Assembly: GCF_003992065.1 (NCBI RefSeq)
Contig: NZ_RQUZ01000004.1
Span: 62,001-126,000, forward strand
Origin: Veillonella seminalis
GTDB taxonomy: Bacteria > Bacillota > Negativicutes > Veillonellales > Veillonellaceae
Reading direction: 5' to 3'
Length of the DNA stretch: 64,000 nucleotides
Part shown: positions 15,165 to 23,628 of the stretch, piece by piece
How positions within the stretch are numbered: the stretch's first letter is position 1
Layout: each line of letters opens with the position of its first letter
The notes under the pieces: generated by a model
The model's input: the letters and a program-made list of their open reading frames with translations, nothing else
Databases searched by the model: none
What the model was told of the DNA's origin: nothing
Translations under genes and position numbers: made by a program

Positions 15165-15216
15165 AGTATACAAAAGGGTTTTAAACAAGATTTACACCAA
15201 ATATAAACAAAATTTA
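15165..15216 (-). promoter_or_regulatory. PAP2-ArnT promoter with two direct repeats at 22-bp spacing
   Basis: On the minus strand, TAAATTTTGTTTA (15216-15204) and TAAATCTTGTTTA (15194-15182) are repeated 22 bp apart. TATACT (15170-15165) is a good -10, and the position where a -35 should be (15188-15193) falls inside the second repeat and is poor. This is the layout of a promoter activated by an OmpR/PhoB-type regulator. Confidence 0.6.
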
Positions 15217-15254
15217 AACTTTTATTTCAAATCAATAAATCAAAATTTTTACAA

Positions 15255-15299
15255 TAAAAAAATAGCTGTCGGACGGGATTTTTCCTATCAGACAGCTAT
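15255..15299 (-). terminator. terminator of the two-component operon
   Basis: ATAGCTGTC (15262-15270) pairs with GACAGCTAT (15291-15299), with further pairing possible inside. The minus-strand reading ends in seven T, so it closes the response-regulator transcript. Confidence 0.85.
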
Positions 15300-15376
15300 A
15301 AAGCTTACTGTTATATTCTATTTTGCCTGTGCTACATTTTGACCTGCTATTTTTCGTAAACTATATGTATCGTAAG

Positions 15377-16075
15377 CTACATTTTAAACCGATAGCCGGC
15401 ACCCCACACGGTTTCAATATAACGCGGGTTGCTCGGATCATCTTCAATTTTTTCACGCAAACGATTGATATGAACGGCTACAGTTGCCACGTCGCCAATG
15501 GCTTCGAGCCCCCAAATGCGCTCATACAAGGTTTCTTTATCGAATACCAAGTCACCGTTACGAACTAAGAATAAAAGCAATTCATATTCCTTGTTTTTCA
15601 AGTTCACTTCTTCATTGTGCACAAATACACGATGAGAGCCCGGTTGGATTAGTAAATGACCGACCTGAATATCCGCTTCCCCTTTATTGGTACTTTGCCC
15701 TTTGCGTAAGCGTTCATATTGAGCAATATTGGCCTTCACACGAGCCACCAAAATACTTGGCGAGAACGGCTTTTCAATATAATCGTCGGCACCTAAACCG
15801 AGGCCGCGGATTTTATCGATATCTTCCTGTTTAGCCGTTACCATCAAAATCGGAATATCCAAGGTTTCTCTTAATTTCTTTAAAATACTGAAACCGTCAA
15901 CGGTCGGTAACATAACATCCAACAAAATCAAATCAAATGCCTCATTTAAGGCAAGCTCCAACCCTTTACCGCCATCATTAGCTAAGGTTACTTCAAATTG
16001 GCTCAGTTCTAAATAATCTCGTTCAATTTCAGCAATTGCCTGGTCGTCTTCAATAATTAAAATTCGTTTCGCCAC
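15377..16075 (-). CDS. OmpR/PhoB-family response regulator
   Basis: A 232-residue regulator. The receiver domain has the acidic pair E9-D10-D11, the phosphate acceptor D53 (LLDVMLP) and a conserved Lys in the IEKPFSP loop. The C-terminal winged helix (about residues 130-230) includes LKNKEYELLLFLVRN and VHINRLREKIEDDPSNPRYIETVWGAGYRF split across it. GTG 16075 is chosen because GGAGG lies eight bases upstream; the ATG at 16090 is inside the kinase's last codons. It follows the kinase by four bases and is the last gene before the terminator. Direct repeats in front of the adjacent PAP2-ArnT operon are likely targets. Confidence 0.93.
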   Translation of the reverse strand: MAKRILIIEDDQAIAEIERDYLELSQFEVTLANDGGKGLELALNEAFDLILLDVMLPTVDGFSILKKLRETLDIPILMVTAKQEDIDKIRGLGLGADDYIEKPFSPSILVARVKANIAQYERLRKGQSTNKGEADIQVGHLLIQPGSHRVFVHNEEVNLKNKEYELLLFLVRNGDLVFDKETLYERIWGLEAIGDVATVAVHINRLREKIEDDPSNPRYIETVWGAGYRFKM

Positions 16076-16079
16076 TGCA

Positions 16080-17531
16080 TTAACCTCCATATTTCGGGAA
16101 CTTCATGATAATACTCAACCCTTCGCCGGCAGCACTCTTCGCTTCAATGGTACCGCCCATTTGCTGCACCATCTTTTTGACAATCGCCAGCCCCAAACCG
16201 CTTCCCTTATGAGGATTACTGCGAGCCGCATCACTGCGATAGAATACGTTAAAAAGCCGATCCAAACTGGCTTCATTGGCACCGGGTCCGTCATCTTGCA
16301 AAATAAGCTCTACCGTATCCGCCTGATTTTGACAGGAAATATATAAATTACCGGTCTCATGCACTTTATATTTTACACTGTTATCGGCAATATTGGCTAT
16401 AATATTTCGAATTTGAAACGGATCGGCCCAAATCAAAGAGCCGAACTCAATCGCTTCTCGATGTAAGATTAAGCCTTTATTCTTATAGGCTTCCCCTTCA
16501 TCACGGATAAACATATCCAAATGCGTGCCTAAATCCATTTTTTCAGGATAACTTGGGTATTCTTCCAAATCCATTTTAGAAAACGTGAAAAGATTACTGA
16601 TCATGTGCTCCATTTCATCCGCTTTCGTTTGAATCATACGGACATACTTAGCCTGTAATTCAGGGGTTGTCGCAATACCATCCTGCAGGCCTTCCGCATA
16701 GGCTTTAATGGACGTCAACGGAGATCGTAAATCATGAGAAATACCGGCCAGTAATTCTTTACGATTTTGTTCCTGCTTTTGAATCAAGGTTACGGATTCT
16801 TCCAAACGGCGAGCCATATCATTAAAGTCTTCGCAAATCGGCGCAAACTCGTCTTTACCGTCATAGGTGAGCTTAATCTTTAAATTGCCGTCGCGAATCT
16901 GGCGCACTCCCGATGCCAATAAATCCAAGGCACTGCGAATACGTTGGAATACAAAGCGAGTTAAAAATTTATTCGCTACAATAATGCCTATGATAAATAT
17001 TACAAAGAGGAAAATCAGCGACCATTTAACCGTGTTTTTAGCCGGCCAAGTACGTGTCTTAATTTCCGAACCGTAAATGTATACACGATATTCCCCCGAC
17101 TTAGTCACTACATTGCGCATTGCTATGGCGTGATCACCGTTTGAAATGATGCCGTCACCACTTAATTGATCCGCTGCATCTTGCAGTTTAAGAGACTCCG
17201 CATCCGGAGCATCGCCCCAAGTCCACAGTTCACCGGTAGACCCTTCCACGCGCACCGTATATCCCGTAACTTGGCGTAATGCGGCTGATACATCCGAAAT
17301 CTTCGGCTCCCGACCGGCTGCTGCCGTTTCCTGAAGCTTACCTTCCACCTGCGTCAGCATAAACGTACCGGTTCGTTCAAAATCTTCCAAATCACGAACC
17401 CCGATGTTATTTCGTTGTACGCTTGGTATCCAAATAGCAGCTAAGCTGACAAATACAATCAACAGTGCCACTATCGTCGGAATAGCAATCATCAAAATAT
17501 TAGAGATTGCCAACCGTTTTTTTATCAACAT
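16080..17531 (-). CDS. sensor histidine kinase (HAMP, HisKA, HATPase)
   Basis: A 483-residue membrane kinase. The first membrane span is about residues 12-34 and the second about 168-188, enclosing an extracytoplasmic sensing region of about 130 residues. A HAMP segment follows (about 190-245), then the H-box ISHDLRSPLTSI with the phospho-acceptor H266, the N-box NIADNSVKY, DDGPG and GSGLGLAIVKK. It starts four bases after the antiporter stop and precedes its cognate regulator. The stimulus is unknown. The gene order suggests envelope or ion stress. Confidence 0.93.
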   Translation of the reverse strand: MLIKKRLAISNILMIAIPTIVALLIVFVSLAAIWIPSVQRNNIGVRDLEDFERTGTFMLTQVEGKLQETAAAGREPKISDVSAALRQVTGYTVRVEGSTGELWTWGDAPDAESLKLQDAADQLSGDGIISNGDHAIAMRNVVTKSGEYRVYIYGSEIKTRTWPAKNTVKWSLIFLFVIFIIGIIVANKFLTRFVFQRIRSALDLLASGVRQIRDGNLKIKLTYDGKDEFAPICEDFNDMARRLEESVTLIQKQEQNRKELLAGISHDLRSPLTSIKAYAEGLQDGIATTPELQAKYVRMIQTKADEMEHMISNLFTFSKMDLEEYPSYPEKMDLGTHLDMFIRDEGEAYKNKGLILHREAIEFGSLIWADPFQIRNIIANIADNSVKYKVHETGNLYISCQNQADTVELILQDDGPGANEASLDRLFNVFYRSDAARSNPHKGSGLGLAIVKKMVQQMGGTIEAKSAAGEGLSIIMKFPKYGG

Positions 17532-17534
17532 TCC

Positions 17535-18791
17535 TTACTTTGCCTCCCCTTGTCCTTCTATAATAGGATCTGTTTCCGGTTCCAATAATCGTTTATAAAA
17601 ATAATCCATCCCAAATGCCCCGATTGGCGATGTAATTAAAATGGCCATAGCCGATGCGGCCAACACTAACGGGCCGCTGTCTAAACCAAGTGCCAACGGA
17701 ATTCCCCCGATAGCCGCTTGTACCGTAGCTTTCGGCGCAAACGAAATCGCACAATAAAGGCTCTCTTTGGTAGATAAAACCGTTTTCATCAAGGATATAC
17801 CGACACCAAACATGCGGGCAATCAAACCCAAAGCTATAATACCGATCAAAATACCGCTCATGCTGAGCATATACGTCGTATCGATGGCGGCCCCTACAAG
17901 CACGAATAAGATGATTTCAATCGGAATCCACAGTTGATTGATTTGACGGTTTAAGGCCTGCCCCAATTCATAGGACACCTGCCCTTTGACAACACTGGAC
18001 ATAATCATGACCGCCAAAAGCCCCGAAACAGCGGCATACGGTTTAAACCAGTTGCCGATAGCTACCATCACAAAGGAAGCGGCAATTAAAATCGTCAAAA
18101 TCAAAGTGACCGTCCCCGGCAATAATTCATCACCCTTGCTCATTCGTTTGGCAATGAATGATAAAATAAAACCGCCTATAAAGCCCAGTACAATACCACT
18201 AATCAGCGCCATCGGCACTTGACCGCCAATAGCTAAGGCACTTAGCCCTTCCGGTGTTGCCACATGCGCTTCCACTAAGGCCAATACTAAGGAGAATATA
18301 ACCACAACCACAATGTCTTCTAACGACGAGGCTACCATAATAAGCTGAGGAATTTTCTTCTTCGTCCCATAGCGCAATTCAATGAGTCGAATCATGCGAA
18401 ATACTACAACCGCCGGTGATACGGCACAAACCGCCGTAGCTAAGAGTAAAGCCTCTAAGCCATGTAATCCAAAAACAGCAAGCCCCAAATAGGTAAGTAA
18501 ACTTAATTCCAATAACATCGGAACGGTCGACATCATTAAGAGTGGGCGACCGAGGCCCCAAATATCACGCAGATTAATGGCCAAGCCTGCCTTTACGAGA
18601 ATGACAATAAGTGCCATTTGTCGTAAATCCGGTGAAATGGTAAGCATAGTCGTATCCAGCCAATTACCGCCTTGCGGCCCCAGCAATAACCCTGCCAACA
18701 TAAGACCTACAATCGTAGGTAACTGTATTTTTCGACATACGGCCGCTAAAGCAGCACCGCCTAATATGACAAATCCTAATGATGTTAACAT
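17535..18791 (-). CDS. cation/proton antiporter (CPA family)
   Basis: A 418-residue membrane protein with about 12 hydrophobic spans. LPTIVGLMLAGLLLGPQGGNWL and the later VSPAVVVFRMI, SLEDIVVVVIFSLVLA (the paired acidic residue expected in proton-coupled transport) and FAPKATVQAAIGGIPLALG segments place it in the Na+/H+ or K+/H+ exchanger family. There is no C-terminal regulatory TrkA domain. It lies 30 bases after an unknown 392-residue protein and four before the sensor kinase. The kinase may therefore report the ion or pH state the antiporter handles. The ion specificity cannot be read from sequence. Confidence 0.88.
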   Translation of the reverse strand: MLTSLGFVILGGAALAAVCRKIQLPTIVGLMLAGLLLGPQGGNWLDTTMLTISPDLRQMALIVILVKAGLAINLRDIWGLGRPLLMMSTVPMLLELSLLTYLGLAVFGLHGLEALLLATAVCAVSPAVVVFRMIRLIELRYGTKKKIPQLIMVASSLEDIVVVVIFSLVLALVEAHVATPEGLSALAIGGQVPMALISGIVLGFIGGFILSFIAKRMSKGDELLPGTVTLILTILIAASFVMVAIGNWFKPYAAVSGLLAVMIMSSVVKGQVSYELGQALNRQINQLWIPIEIILFVLVGAAIDTTYMLSMSGILIGIIALGLIARMFGVGISLMKTVLSTKESLYCAISFAPKATVQAAIGGIPLALGLDSGPLVLAASAMAILITSPIGAFGMDYFYKRLLEPETDPIIEGQGEAK

Positions 18792-18821
18792 CCTTCAAAA
18801 CCTCCCGGGACCACCAATCTG

Positions 18822-20000
18822 TCAGTCACGATATATATCCGTCGCTTCCAAGTCGGGGGCCACATCCGTAGCCGGATTAAACTTTCTAATTACTTTTTTA
18901 ATTTTATGTAACGGATACGGCGCTCTATCCGGCTGATGATACTCGACCCGTTGCACCTGAACTTTTTCCGTCGTATTGAATTCGCCTACCGGCACCAGCG
19001 CCCAATCCCCGGCTTTTACCGAGTCATCTTCACATACATAGGCGTAATCACGTCCATAATCTGAAAATTGCACAATCACGAAACAATAATCGTTAAGCAA
19101 GCGTACTTCCCTATTATAGTACGTTTCATCAAACAGTTCACCCAAACGAAGCTGTTTTTCAAAATATTTTTTAAAAAGCACAACAAAATCTTCCCAGTCT
19201 TCCGGGATATGATAACGATCAAAACTATCTTCACACATATACGTTTTGCCCTGCTTGGTTCGTGTATCAATGCGATAAGAAATTTCCAAGGCCGGCTTAG
19301 CATCAGGTGCCAATGTGACCGGTTCCTGACGTTCCACCAAGCATTCATCGCCTAATTCATTCAAAAGTGTGAAAATTTGCTTATCATCTTCTAAAATTTG
19401 TTGGTAACGCCGTCCCTGTGCATCCAAAACGGTATATATAATTCGTTTGGCATCACGATCGATTTGCAGACGTTCTTTTTTAGAATACGCCTCAGAATCG
19501 ATAATCTTATGGCTGTATTCAATATCTATAAAATCCAACCGGTCCATATTGCCGTCGAAGAGCAATAAATCAGGGATGCCTAGTAAATCACGAATAATAT
19601 CGCAAACAGGCTCTTCGTTGTAACAAATGATTTCTTCATTGTGAAACAACGGGCCCGATACGGGCGTACGATGGCCGCGGCTATTTGTTATAAACAGATT
19701 CCAATAACCCACGTCCGTCACCAAAAGTTGACCGGAGTCCATTTGTAAATAATAACCGATATAGTCAAAGAGATCCATCATCTTTTGCGAAGAAACAGAA
19801 AACGAACGATTTTCTGTTTCAGTATATTGATTAATTCCATTACCAAAAACAAATCGTTTAAGCGTAACCGTACCATCGCGTTTCAATGTGAGGCGTTGCT
19901 CCACTTCATCATCCGGCTCCGGCATGACCATAGTCAGTGCATCCGATACAATTTCTATTTCACGAATATTATCATCCCATAGTGAAAACATATGCACCAT
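18822..20000 (-). CDS. hypothetical 392-residue cytoplasmic protein
   Basis: No known enzyme family was recognised. There are no membrane segments. The protein is acidic and rich in beta-type sequence, with repeats of the kind LKRDGTVTLKRFVFGNG. The last about 75 residues (YAYVCEDDSVKAGDWALVPVG, then QRVEYHQPDRAPYPLHKIKKVIR) resemble a small domain seen at the end of several uncharacterised Firmicutes proteins. GGAG lies seven bases before ATG 20000. It follows thiamine pyrophosphokinase by 48 bases and leads into the antiporter and two-component genes, probably as one transcript. Confidence 0.75.
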   Translation of the reverse strand: MVHMFSLWDDNIREIEIVSDALTMVMPEPDDEVEQRLTLKRDGTVTLKRFVFGNGINQYTETENRSFSVSSQKMMDLFDYIGYYLQMDSGQLLVTDVGYWNLFITNSRGHRTPVSGPLFHNEEIICYNEEPVCDIIRDLLGIPDLLLFDGNMDRLDFIDIEYSHKIIDSEAYSKKERLQIDRDAKRIIYTVLDAQGRRYQQILEDDKQIFTLLNELGDECLVERQEPVTLAPDAKPALEISYRIDTRTKQGKTYMCEDSFDRYHIPEDWEDFVVLFKKYFEKQLRLGELFDETYYNREVRLLNDYCFVIVQFSDYGRDYAYVCEDDSVKAGDWALVPVGEFNTTEKVQVQRVEYHQPDRAPYPLHKIKKVIRKFNPATDVAPDLEATDIYRD

Positions 20001-20048
20001 ACTATCACTCCTTAAAGAGTATACGTGCTCAATTACCGTATTCCTTTC

Positions 20049-20663
20049 TTACATGTGTGACATGGTCACCATCAAAATACCGTCGCCCACCTTTACATGA
20101 ACCGTATCATGCCAAACATTGCTTACGCCTACCGGATTTGTATTGTGTAAAGTAGCATTTTTTAATGCATACTTAGCACCGGTAATCGTCACATTATGGC
20201 ATTCATCGGATAAAGCCAGTACCGTCAGCGAGTAATCCATGCGTGGTTCTAAAGTAATATCGCCATGGCTAAATAAATAACTATCCGTATCCTGACTGAC
20301 CATGCGCACAACAGCCCCCTGCGATACGGCGTACATAGCGGCCTGCACATTTCCCATTAAATGGTCAAAACGACCGCCAAAAGCGCAATATAAAGTCAAG
20401 TCTTTATAATCATGATCTAAGGCATAACGAATAGCCGCCATAGTATCGGTATCATCTTTTTCCGTCGGCAAATTAAGAATCTCAATTCCCTTTGTAATCT
20501 GCCCGTGAAACGAATCAAAATCCCCTACGAACAAATCCGGTTCCAAATCGTATTCACGAATATAGGCATAGCCTTTGTCACAAGCGATAATAAAATCGGC
20601 TGTTTCAATTCCGTCCATTGGTGAAAAAATTCCACCAAGTACTATTGCACAATGTTTTCTCAT
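20049..20663 (-). CDS. thiN: thiamine pyrophosphokinase
   Basis: A 204-residue enzyme that makes thiamine diphosphate from thiamine and ATP. GDFDS (near residue 49), PTEKDDTDTMAAI (near 68) and GGRFDHLMGN (near 98) are the substrate and metal-binding signatures, and the C-terminal beta domain ends in VKVGDGILMVTM. The length is usual for ThiN. ATG 20663 is preceded by GGTGGGAGT; an upstream in-frame GTG overlaps that site. It starts the run of genes leading to the antiporter. No TPP riboswitch is visible upstream. Confidence 0.93.
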   Translation of the reverse strand: MRKHCAIVLGGIFSPMDGIETADFIIACDKGYAYIREYDLEPDLFVGDFDSFHGQITKGIEILNLPTEKDDTDTMAAIRYALDHDYKDLTLYCAFGGRFDHLMGNVQAAMYAVSQGAVVRMVSQDTDSYLFSHGDITLEPRMDYSLTVLALSDECHNVTITGAKYALKNATLHNTNPVGVSNVWHDTVHVKVGDGILMVTMSHM

Positions 20664-20976
20664 AGTTACTCCCACCGCTTCACAGTTTAATATATGATTT
20701 AACTATACACCATATAACAGGATAAAGGAACACCAAAAGCGGGGTATACATCAAAAGAAGCATTATAGTTCAAATCAGGAACAGGGTTAAAAGCTAAATA
20801 ATAAGAACCAAGTTGGACCCAATCATAGCATCTTACTCAGGGGCTAATGAAAGAATCTTATTTAAAATACATTTACAGCAACAAAAAGAGCTCCTCTAAA
20901 GGAGCTCTCACTAGTTTTATTGCTTAATATTCAGTTCTTGATACTTTATATTTAATTTCTATCTATTACTCAGTTC
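20664..20976. other. intergenic region with the doxX terminator
   Basis: A strong hairpin (AGAGCTCC/GGAGCTCT, about 20887-20907) followed by five T on the minus strand ends the doxX transcript. The rest holds a weak promoter candidate for thiN (TATAGT near 20700 on the minus strand) and no gene. Confidence 0.7.
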
Positions 20977-21393
20977 TTATTTATGAGCCCATTTGTAGTC
21001 AAAGCTGAAACGACCGGGACCTGCAATGAAGAGCATAATAGCACCGAACATCATCTGAGACGGATAATCCCATTTGAAGAAACCGTGACCTAATTCTAAT
21101 ACAGTAGCTACGAATAAAGTACCGACAATCATTAATGTACCTAAACGAGTAGCAAGGCCCAAGATAACCAATAAACCACCGATTAATTCAGCACTGGCTG
21201 CCATAACACCTAACATATAATAGCCACCGGTAATACCAAATACGCCCAACATACTGCCTACGCCGGTCAACATCTGTTCACCGCCGGCAAATTTAAAATA
21301 GCCGTGAGCCATCATGGATAAACCGAAAACGATACGATAAAATAATAAGCCTTGATCTTGGTAACGGAATAAGTTTTTCAATAAAATGTTCAT
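20977..21393 (-). CDS. DoxX-family membrane protein
   Basis: A 138-residue protein with four membrane spans. The family pattern is clear: FYRIVFGLSMMAHGYFKF, GVMAASAELIGGLLVILGLATRLG and GHGFFKWDYPSQMMFGAIM, where the His and the Pro-containing loop are conserved. DoxX relatives act in thiol, oxidative or quinone-linked stress in different bacteria; no specific role can be assigned. ATG 21393 has AGAGAG eight bases upstream. It is a single-gene transcript ended by a strong hairpin at 20887-20907. Confidence 0.85.
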   Translation of the reverse strand: MNILLKNLFRYQDQGLLFYRIVFGLSMMAHGYFKFAGGEQMLTGVGSMLGVFGITGGYYMLGVMAASAELIGGLLVILGLATRLGTLMIVGTLFVATVLELGHGFFKWDYPSQMMFGAIMLFIAGPGRFSFDYKWAHK

Positions 21394-21498
21394 GTCTGTC
21401 ACTCTCTTTCATTCTGTCTAAACACACTAACTGCATTAAAAAGTTAACGCAAACTCTTCAACACAAGAGCATTAACCTCTCACAATAGGCTTAATGCT

Positions 21499-21518
21499 TT
21501 ACTAGCTATAACTAGTAA
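21499..21518. promoter_or_regulatory. TTACTAG-6-CTAGTAA palindrome upstream of doxX
   Basis: Perfect seven-base arms with a 6-bp spacer, 106 bases before the doxX start and 69 bases past the VOC gene end. It is a candidate operator; no regulator can be matched to it. Confidence 0.4.
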
Positions 21519-21586
21519 TAATTATGATTACATGCAACATTATATAGTTCTTTGCCGACCTTGCCAACAATTATATTTATATTTTT

Positions 21587-21970
21587 CTATATTTCATTAT
21601 AAGAACTAATTTCAATTAAATTACCGTCAAAATCTCTTAAATATATACTTTGCATAGCCCCTTGGGCACCGTGACGAAGCACCGGCCCGTCTTCGATAGG
21701 ATACTTCTTCGACGTAATTTCGTTTACAATTTCATTAATCGGTACATCCACAACAAGACACAAATCAAGACTGCCATATGTCGGGTTTTGAGCAGCCGGC
21801 AAAAATTCAGCTTTACGCGTATGGATATTAAATTTACTATTGCCAAACCGTAAAGCATAGCGATGATTCGACTCATCGAGCTCCATCCCTAAAATACCGA
21901 CATAAAACGCTAAACATGTATCTAAATCAGCTGTTGTAATCCCAAGATGATCTATGGCTTTAATTTTCAT
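21587..21970 (-). CDS. VOC/glyoxalase-fold protein
   Basis: A 127-residue vicinal-oxygen-chelate protein. IDHLGITTADLDTCLAFYVG and the closing SIYLRDFDGNLIEISSY give the metal-ligand His and Glu of the fold, with FNIHTRKAEF between. Relatives include glyoxalase I-like and dioxygenase-like enzymes, so the substrate is open. It overlaps the truncated LysR gene by 11 bases, the kind of coupling expected if the intact LysR once regulated it. The ATG is inside the LysR end; a GTG three codons earlier is an alternative start. Confidence 0.8.
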   Translation of the reverse strand: MKIKAIDHLGITTADLDTCLAFYVGILGMELDESNHRYALRFGNSKFNIHTRKAEFLPAAQNPTYGSLDLCLVVDVPINEIVNEITSKKYPIEDGPVLRHGAQGAMQSIYLRDFDGNLIEISSYNEI

Positions 21971-22547
21971 TCTTATCACTTGCTCCCTGTTCTAAAATAG
22001 ATTGTTTCACATACGAAATAAACTGCTTCATTACCGGTGAAGCCTCATTCATGCTCGGCAATGCCAAACCCAGTTCAATGTATTGTGCCGGTTTAAATGA
22101 TAATACCGTCACTTTACCGGTCCAATCACGGGCAATTAACTGTTGATTAAAACTAACACCCAAATCAGCCTCCACCATTTTATAGGTAGCATAGGCATCC
22201 TTGGTACTGAAATGAATATCCGCTTCAATGCCTAAATCATGAAGCACCCTATCGATATCGGTATCATTGTCCGGTTGGGTAATAATAAAGGGATATTTTT
22301 CCAAATCTTTTACCGGAAATGAATCGCCATAGTTGGAACCATACCGTTCCGGTAACCAGGCCATCAATTCATCGGTCAATACCGGAATCCAATCAAACTC
22401 ATCTTTCATCGAAGGCTTCGCTGAGAAAGAAAGATCAATGACACCTTCTTGAAGCCACTTGGCCAATTCCACATTAGTGCCTTCTTTTAAATAGATCGTA
22501 ATATTAGGATAATCCGCCAAAAATGATTTTAAAATGTACGGTAATGG
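21960..22547 (-). pseudogene. LysR-family regulator, 5'-truncated (effector domain only)
   Basis: About 195 codons of a LysR substrate-binding domain remain: PLPYILKSFLADYPNITIYL, then QEGVIDLSFSAKP and the C-terminal VMKQFISYVKQSIL. The winged-helix DNA-binding half (roughly the first 100 residues) is missing. Just before the conserved part, a TGA occurs in frame and the sequence becomes a different gene. The break is at about 22535-22555. It may still be translated from TTG 22520 but cannot bind DNA. Confidence 0.85.
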
Positions 22548-22863
22548 TCAATGCATGTAAACCCCCGCCGTTACGGCCGGTTAAACTTTGCCCGTAATAC
22601 GAAATTGGTGCCATCACCGCTTCGGCATTATGATCCAAATTTAAAATCTCATTCAATTCATCACTGATAGCCGAATGGCCTGTCGGTTTACCCGATACGT
22701 CTTTAGTAACTAATATACCATTAGGCTTGCCTTCAGAGCCTCCTTCTTTTTCGAGTATGCCTTCAGGAAAAATCTTCCGATAAAATGTCTTAGCATCTAC
22801 TTCTTCATAGTGCTGGTTTTCCACATATTGCAATAAATCTTCATATAACTGACTGGCTTCCAT
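22504..22863 (-). pseudogene. N-terminal fragment of a mobile-element replication primase
   Basis: Reads MEASQLYEDLLQYVENQHYE, then KTFYRKIFPEGILEKEGG, SAISDELNEILNL and MAPISYYGQSLTGRN. This is the start of large plasmid/ICE replication primases of Clostridia and relatives, as I recall them (pattern FPxGxLExxG and APISYxGxS). The match stops at GLHALTI, after which the frame runs into LysR sequence out of frame and ends. A strong AAGGAGACATAAC ribosome site survives. It is a decayed mobile-element end near tRNA-Leu. Confidence 0.7.
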
Positions 22864-23115
22864 GTTATGTCTCCTTTATTAAGTTTAATTCTCAAAAATA
22901 ACAGGTTGATAAGATCTTACTAAACAAAGGCTAACTTTAGCCAATTATAATAAAATGCTTCAAACATTAGTCATTATCAATAATTTCAGGGCTACAACAG
23001 ATTGCCCCGGCTAAATTATTTTACAGTCTTATACATCTAATTATACAAAATTATCAATACCATTTGAAGATTCAAAAGTATATTCTGATGCACTAACTAA
23101 CGCAAATGCCCTTAT

Positions 23116-23144
23116 TTGACACGCAACACCAAAAGTAATACAAT
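23116..23144 (+). promoter_or_regulatory. tRNA-Leu promoter
   Basis: TTGACA (23116-23121), 17-bp spacer, TACAAT (23139-23144), 15 bases before the mature tRNA 5' end. Confidence 0.85.
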
Positions 23145-23159
23145 AAGAACATATTTCAT

Positions 23160-23243
23160 GCGGTTGTGGCGGAATGGCAGACGCGCTGTCTTCAGGCGGC
23201 AGTGCCTTCGGGTGTGCGGGTTCGACTCCCGCCAACCGCACCA
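23160..23243 (+). tRNA. tRNA-Leu (CAG anticodon)
   Basis: An 84-base class II tRNA with CCA encoded. The acceptor pairs GCGGTTG with CAACCGC. The D arm is GCG...CGC. The anticodon stem CTGTC/GGCAG holds loop TTCAGGC, so the anticodon is CAG, reading CUG. A long variable arm (TGCCTTCGGGTGT) and a T arm with TTCGACT follow. It has its own consensus promoter and terminator. It lies 300 bases from a mobile-element primase fragment, consistent with tRNA-targeted integration nearby in the past. Confidence 0.96.
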
Positions 23244-23245
23244 CA

Positions 23246-23303
23246 AAAAAAGAAGTTAACCCATCATGTCGCCTTTGAGCGATTTGGGTTGACTTCTTTT
23301 TTA
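23246..23303 (+). terminator. tRNA-Leu terminator (bidirectional)
   Basis: AAAGAAGTTAACCC pairs with GGGTTGACTTCTTT, one wobble pair, with A-run and T-run on either side. Strong and symmetric. Confidence 0.85.
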
Positions 23304-23628
23304 TTTAATATAATCTTTGGCATATAGAATAAAATGACCTAATCGTTAAGTAACGACTAGGCCATTTCTCAATTTTCCATTTTCCACAGAGATGAGCCTA
23401 GCGCTACGAAACACTATGACGGCTCATCTTATGTATATGTTAACGTAATAATATATAAGCGTCAAGTATGTACTTTTTAGATAGATACTACCTAAAAGGA
23501 AGTATCCCCCCATTCGTCAACCCTTTCTCTCGCATTTATGTTGTTATGTTTTGTTGTTTGTTATATTTTGTTGTTTTTTTGTATTGTAAAATATACTAAA
23601 TCTATTTAAACTACACCGGTCAAATTAT
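23304..23628. other. non-coding region with several hairpins and a TTGTT-rich tract
   Basis: Three inverted repeats are visible: ATGACCTAATCGTT/AACGACTAGGCCAT (about 23333-23364, two mismatches), AGATGAGCC/GGCTCATCT (about 23390-23430, perfect nine-base arms) and ATACTACC/GGAAGTAT (about 23486-23506). A run of TTGTT units lies near 23538-23580. No ORF is supported. The hairpins could be old terminators of lost genes. Confidence 0.45.

Noticed and set aside
20664-20720. TPP riboswitch before thiamine pyrophosphokinase
   Set aside because: None of the conserved CUGAGA or ACCUGA-type segments is present.
23041-23244. A 67-codon minus-strand reading frame beginning MVRLAGVEPAHPKALPP
   Set aside because: It is the antisense of tRNA-Leu, a well-known false ORF produced by tRNA genes.
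23538-23580. TTGTT-rich stretch as a tandem repeat or CRISPR-like array
   Set aside because: The units are irregular and very short, with no spacers or leader; ordinary low-complexity AT DNA.
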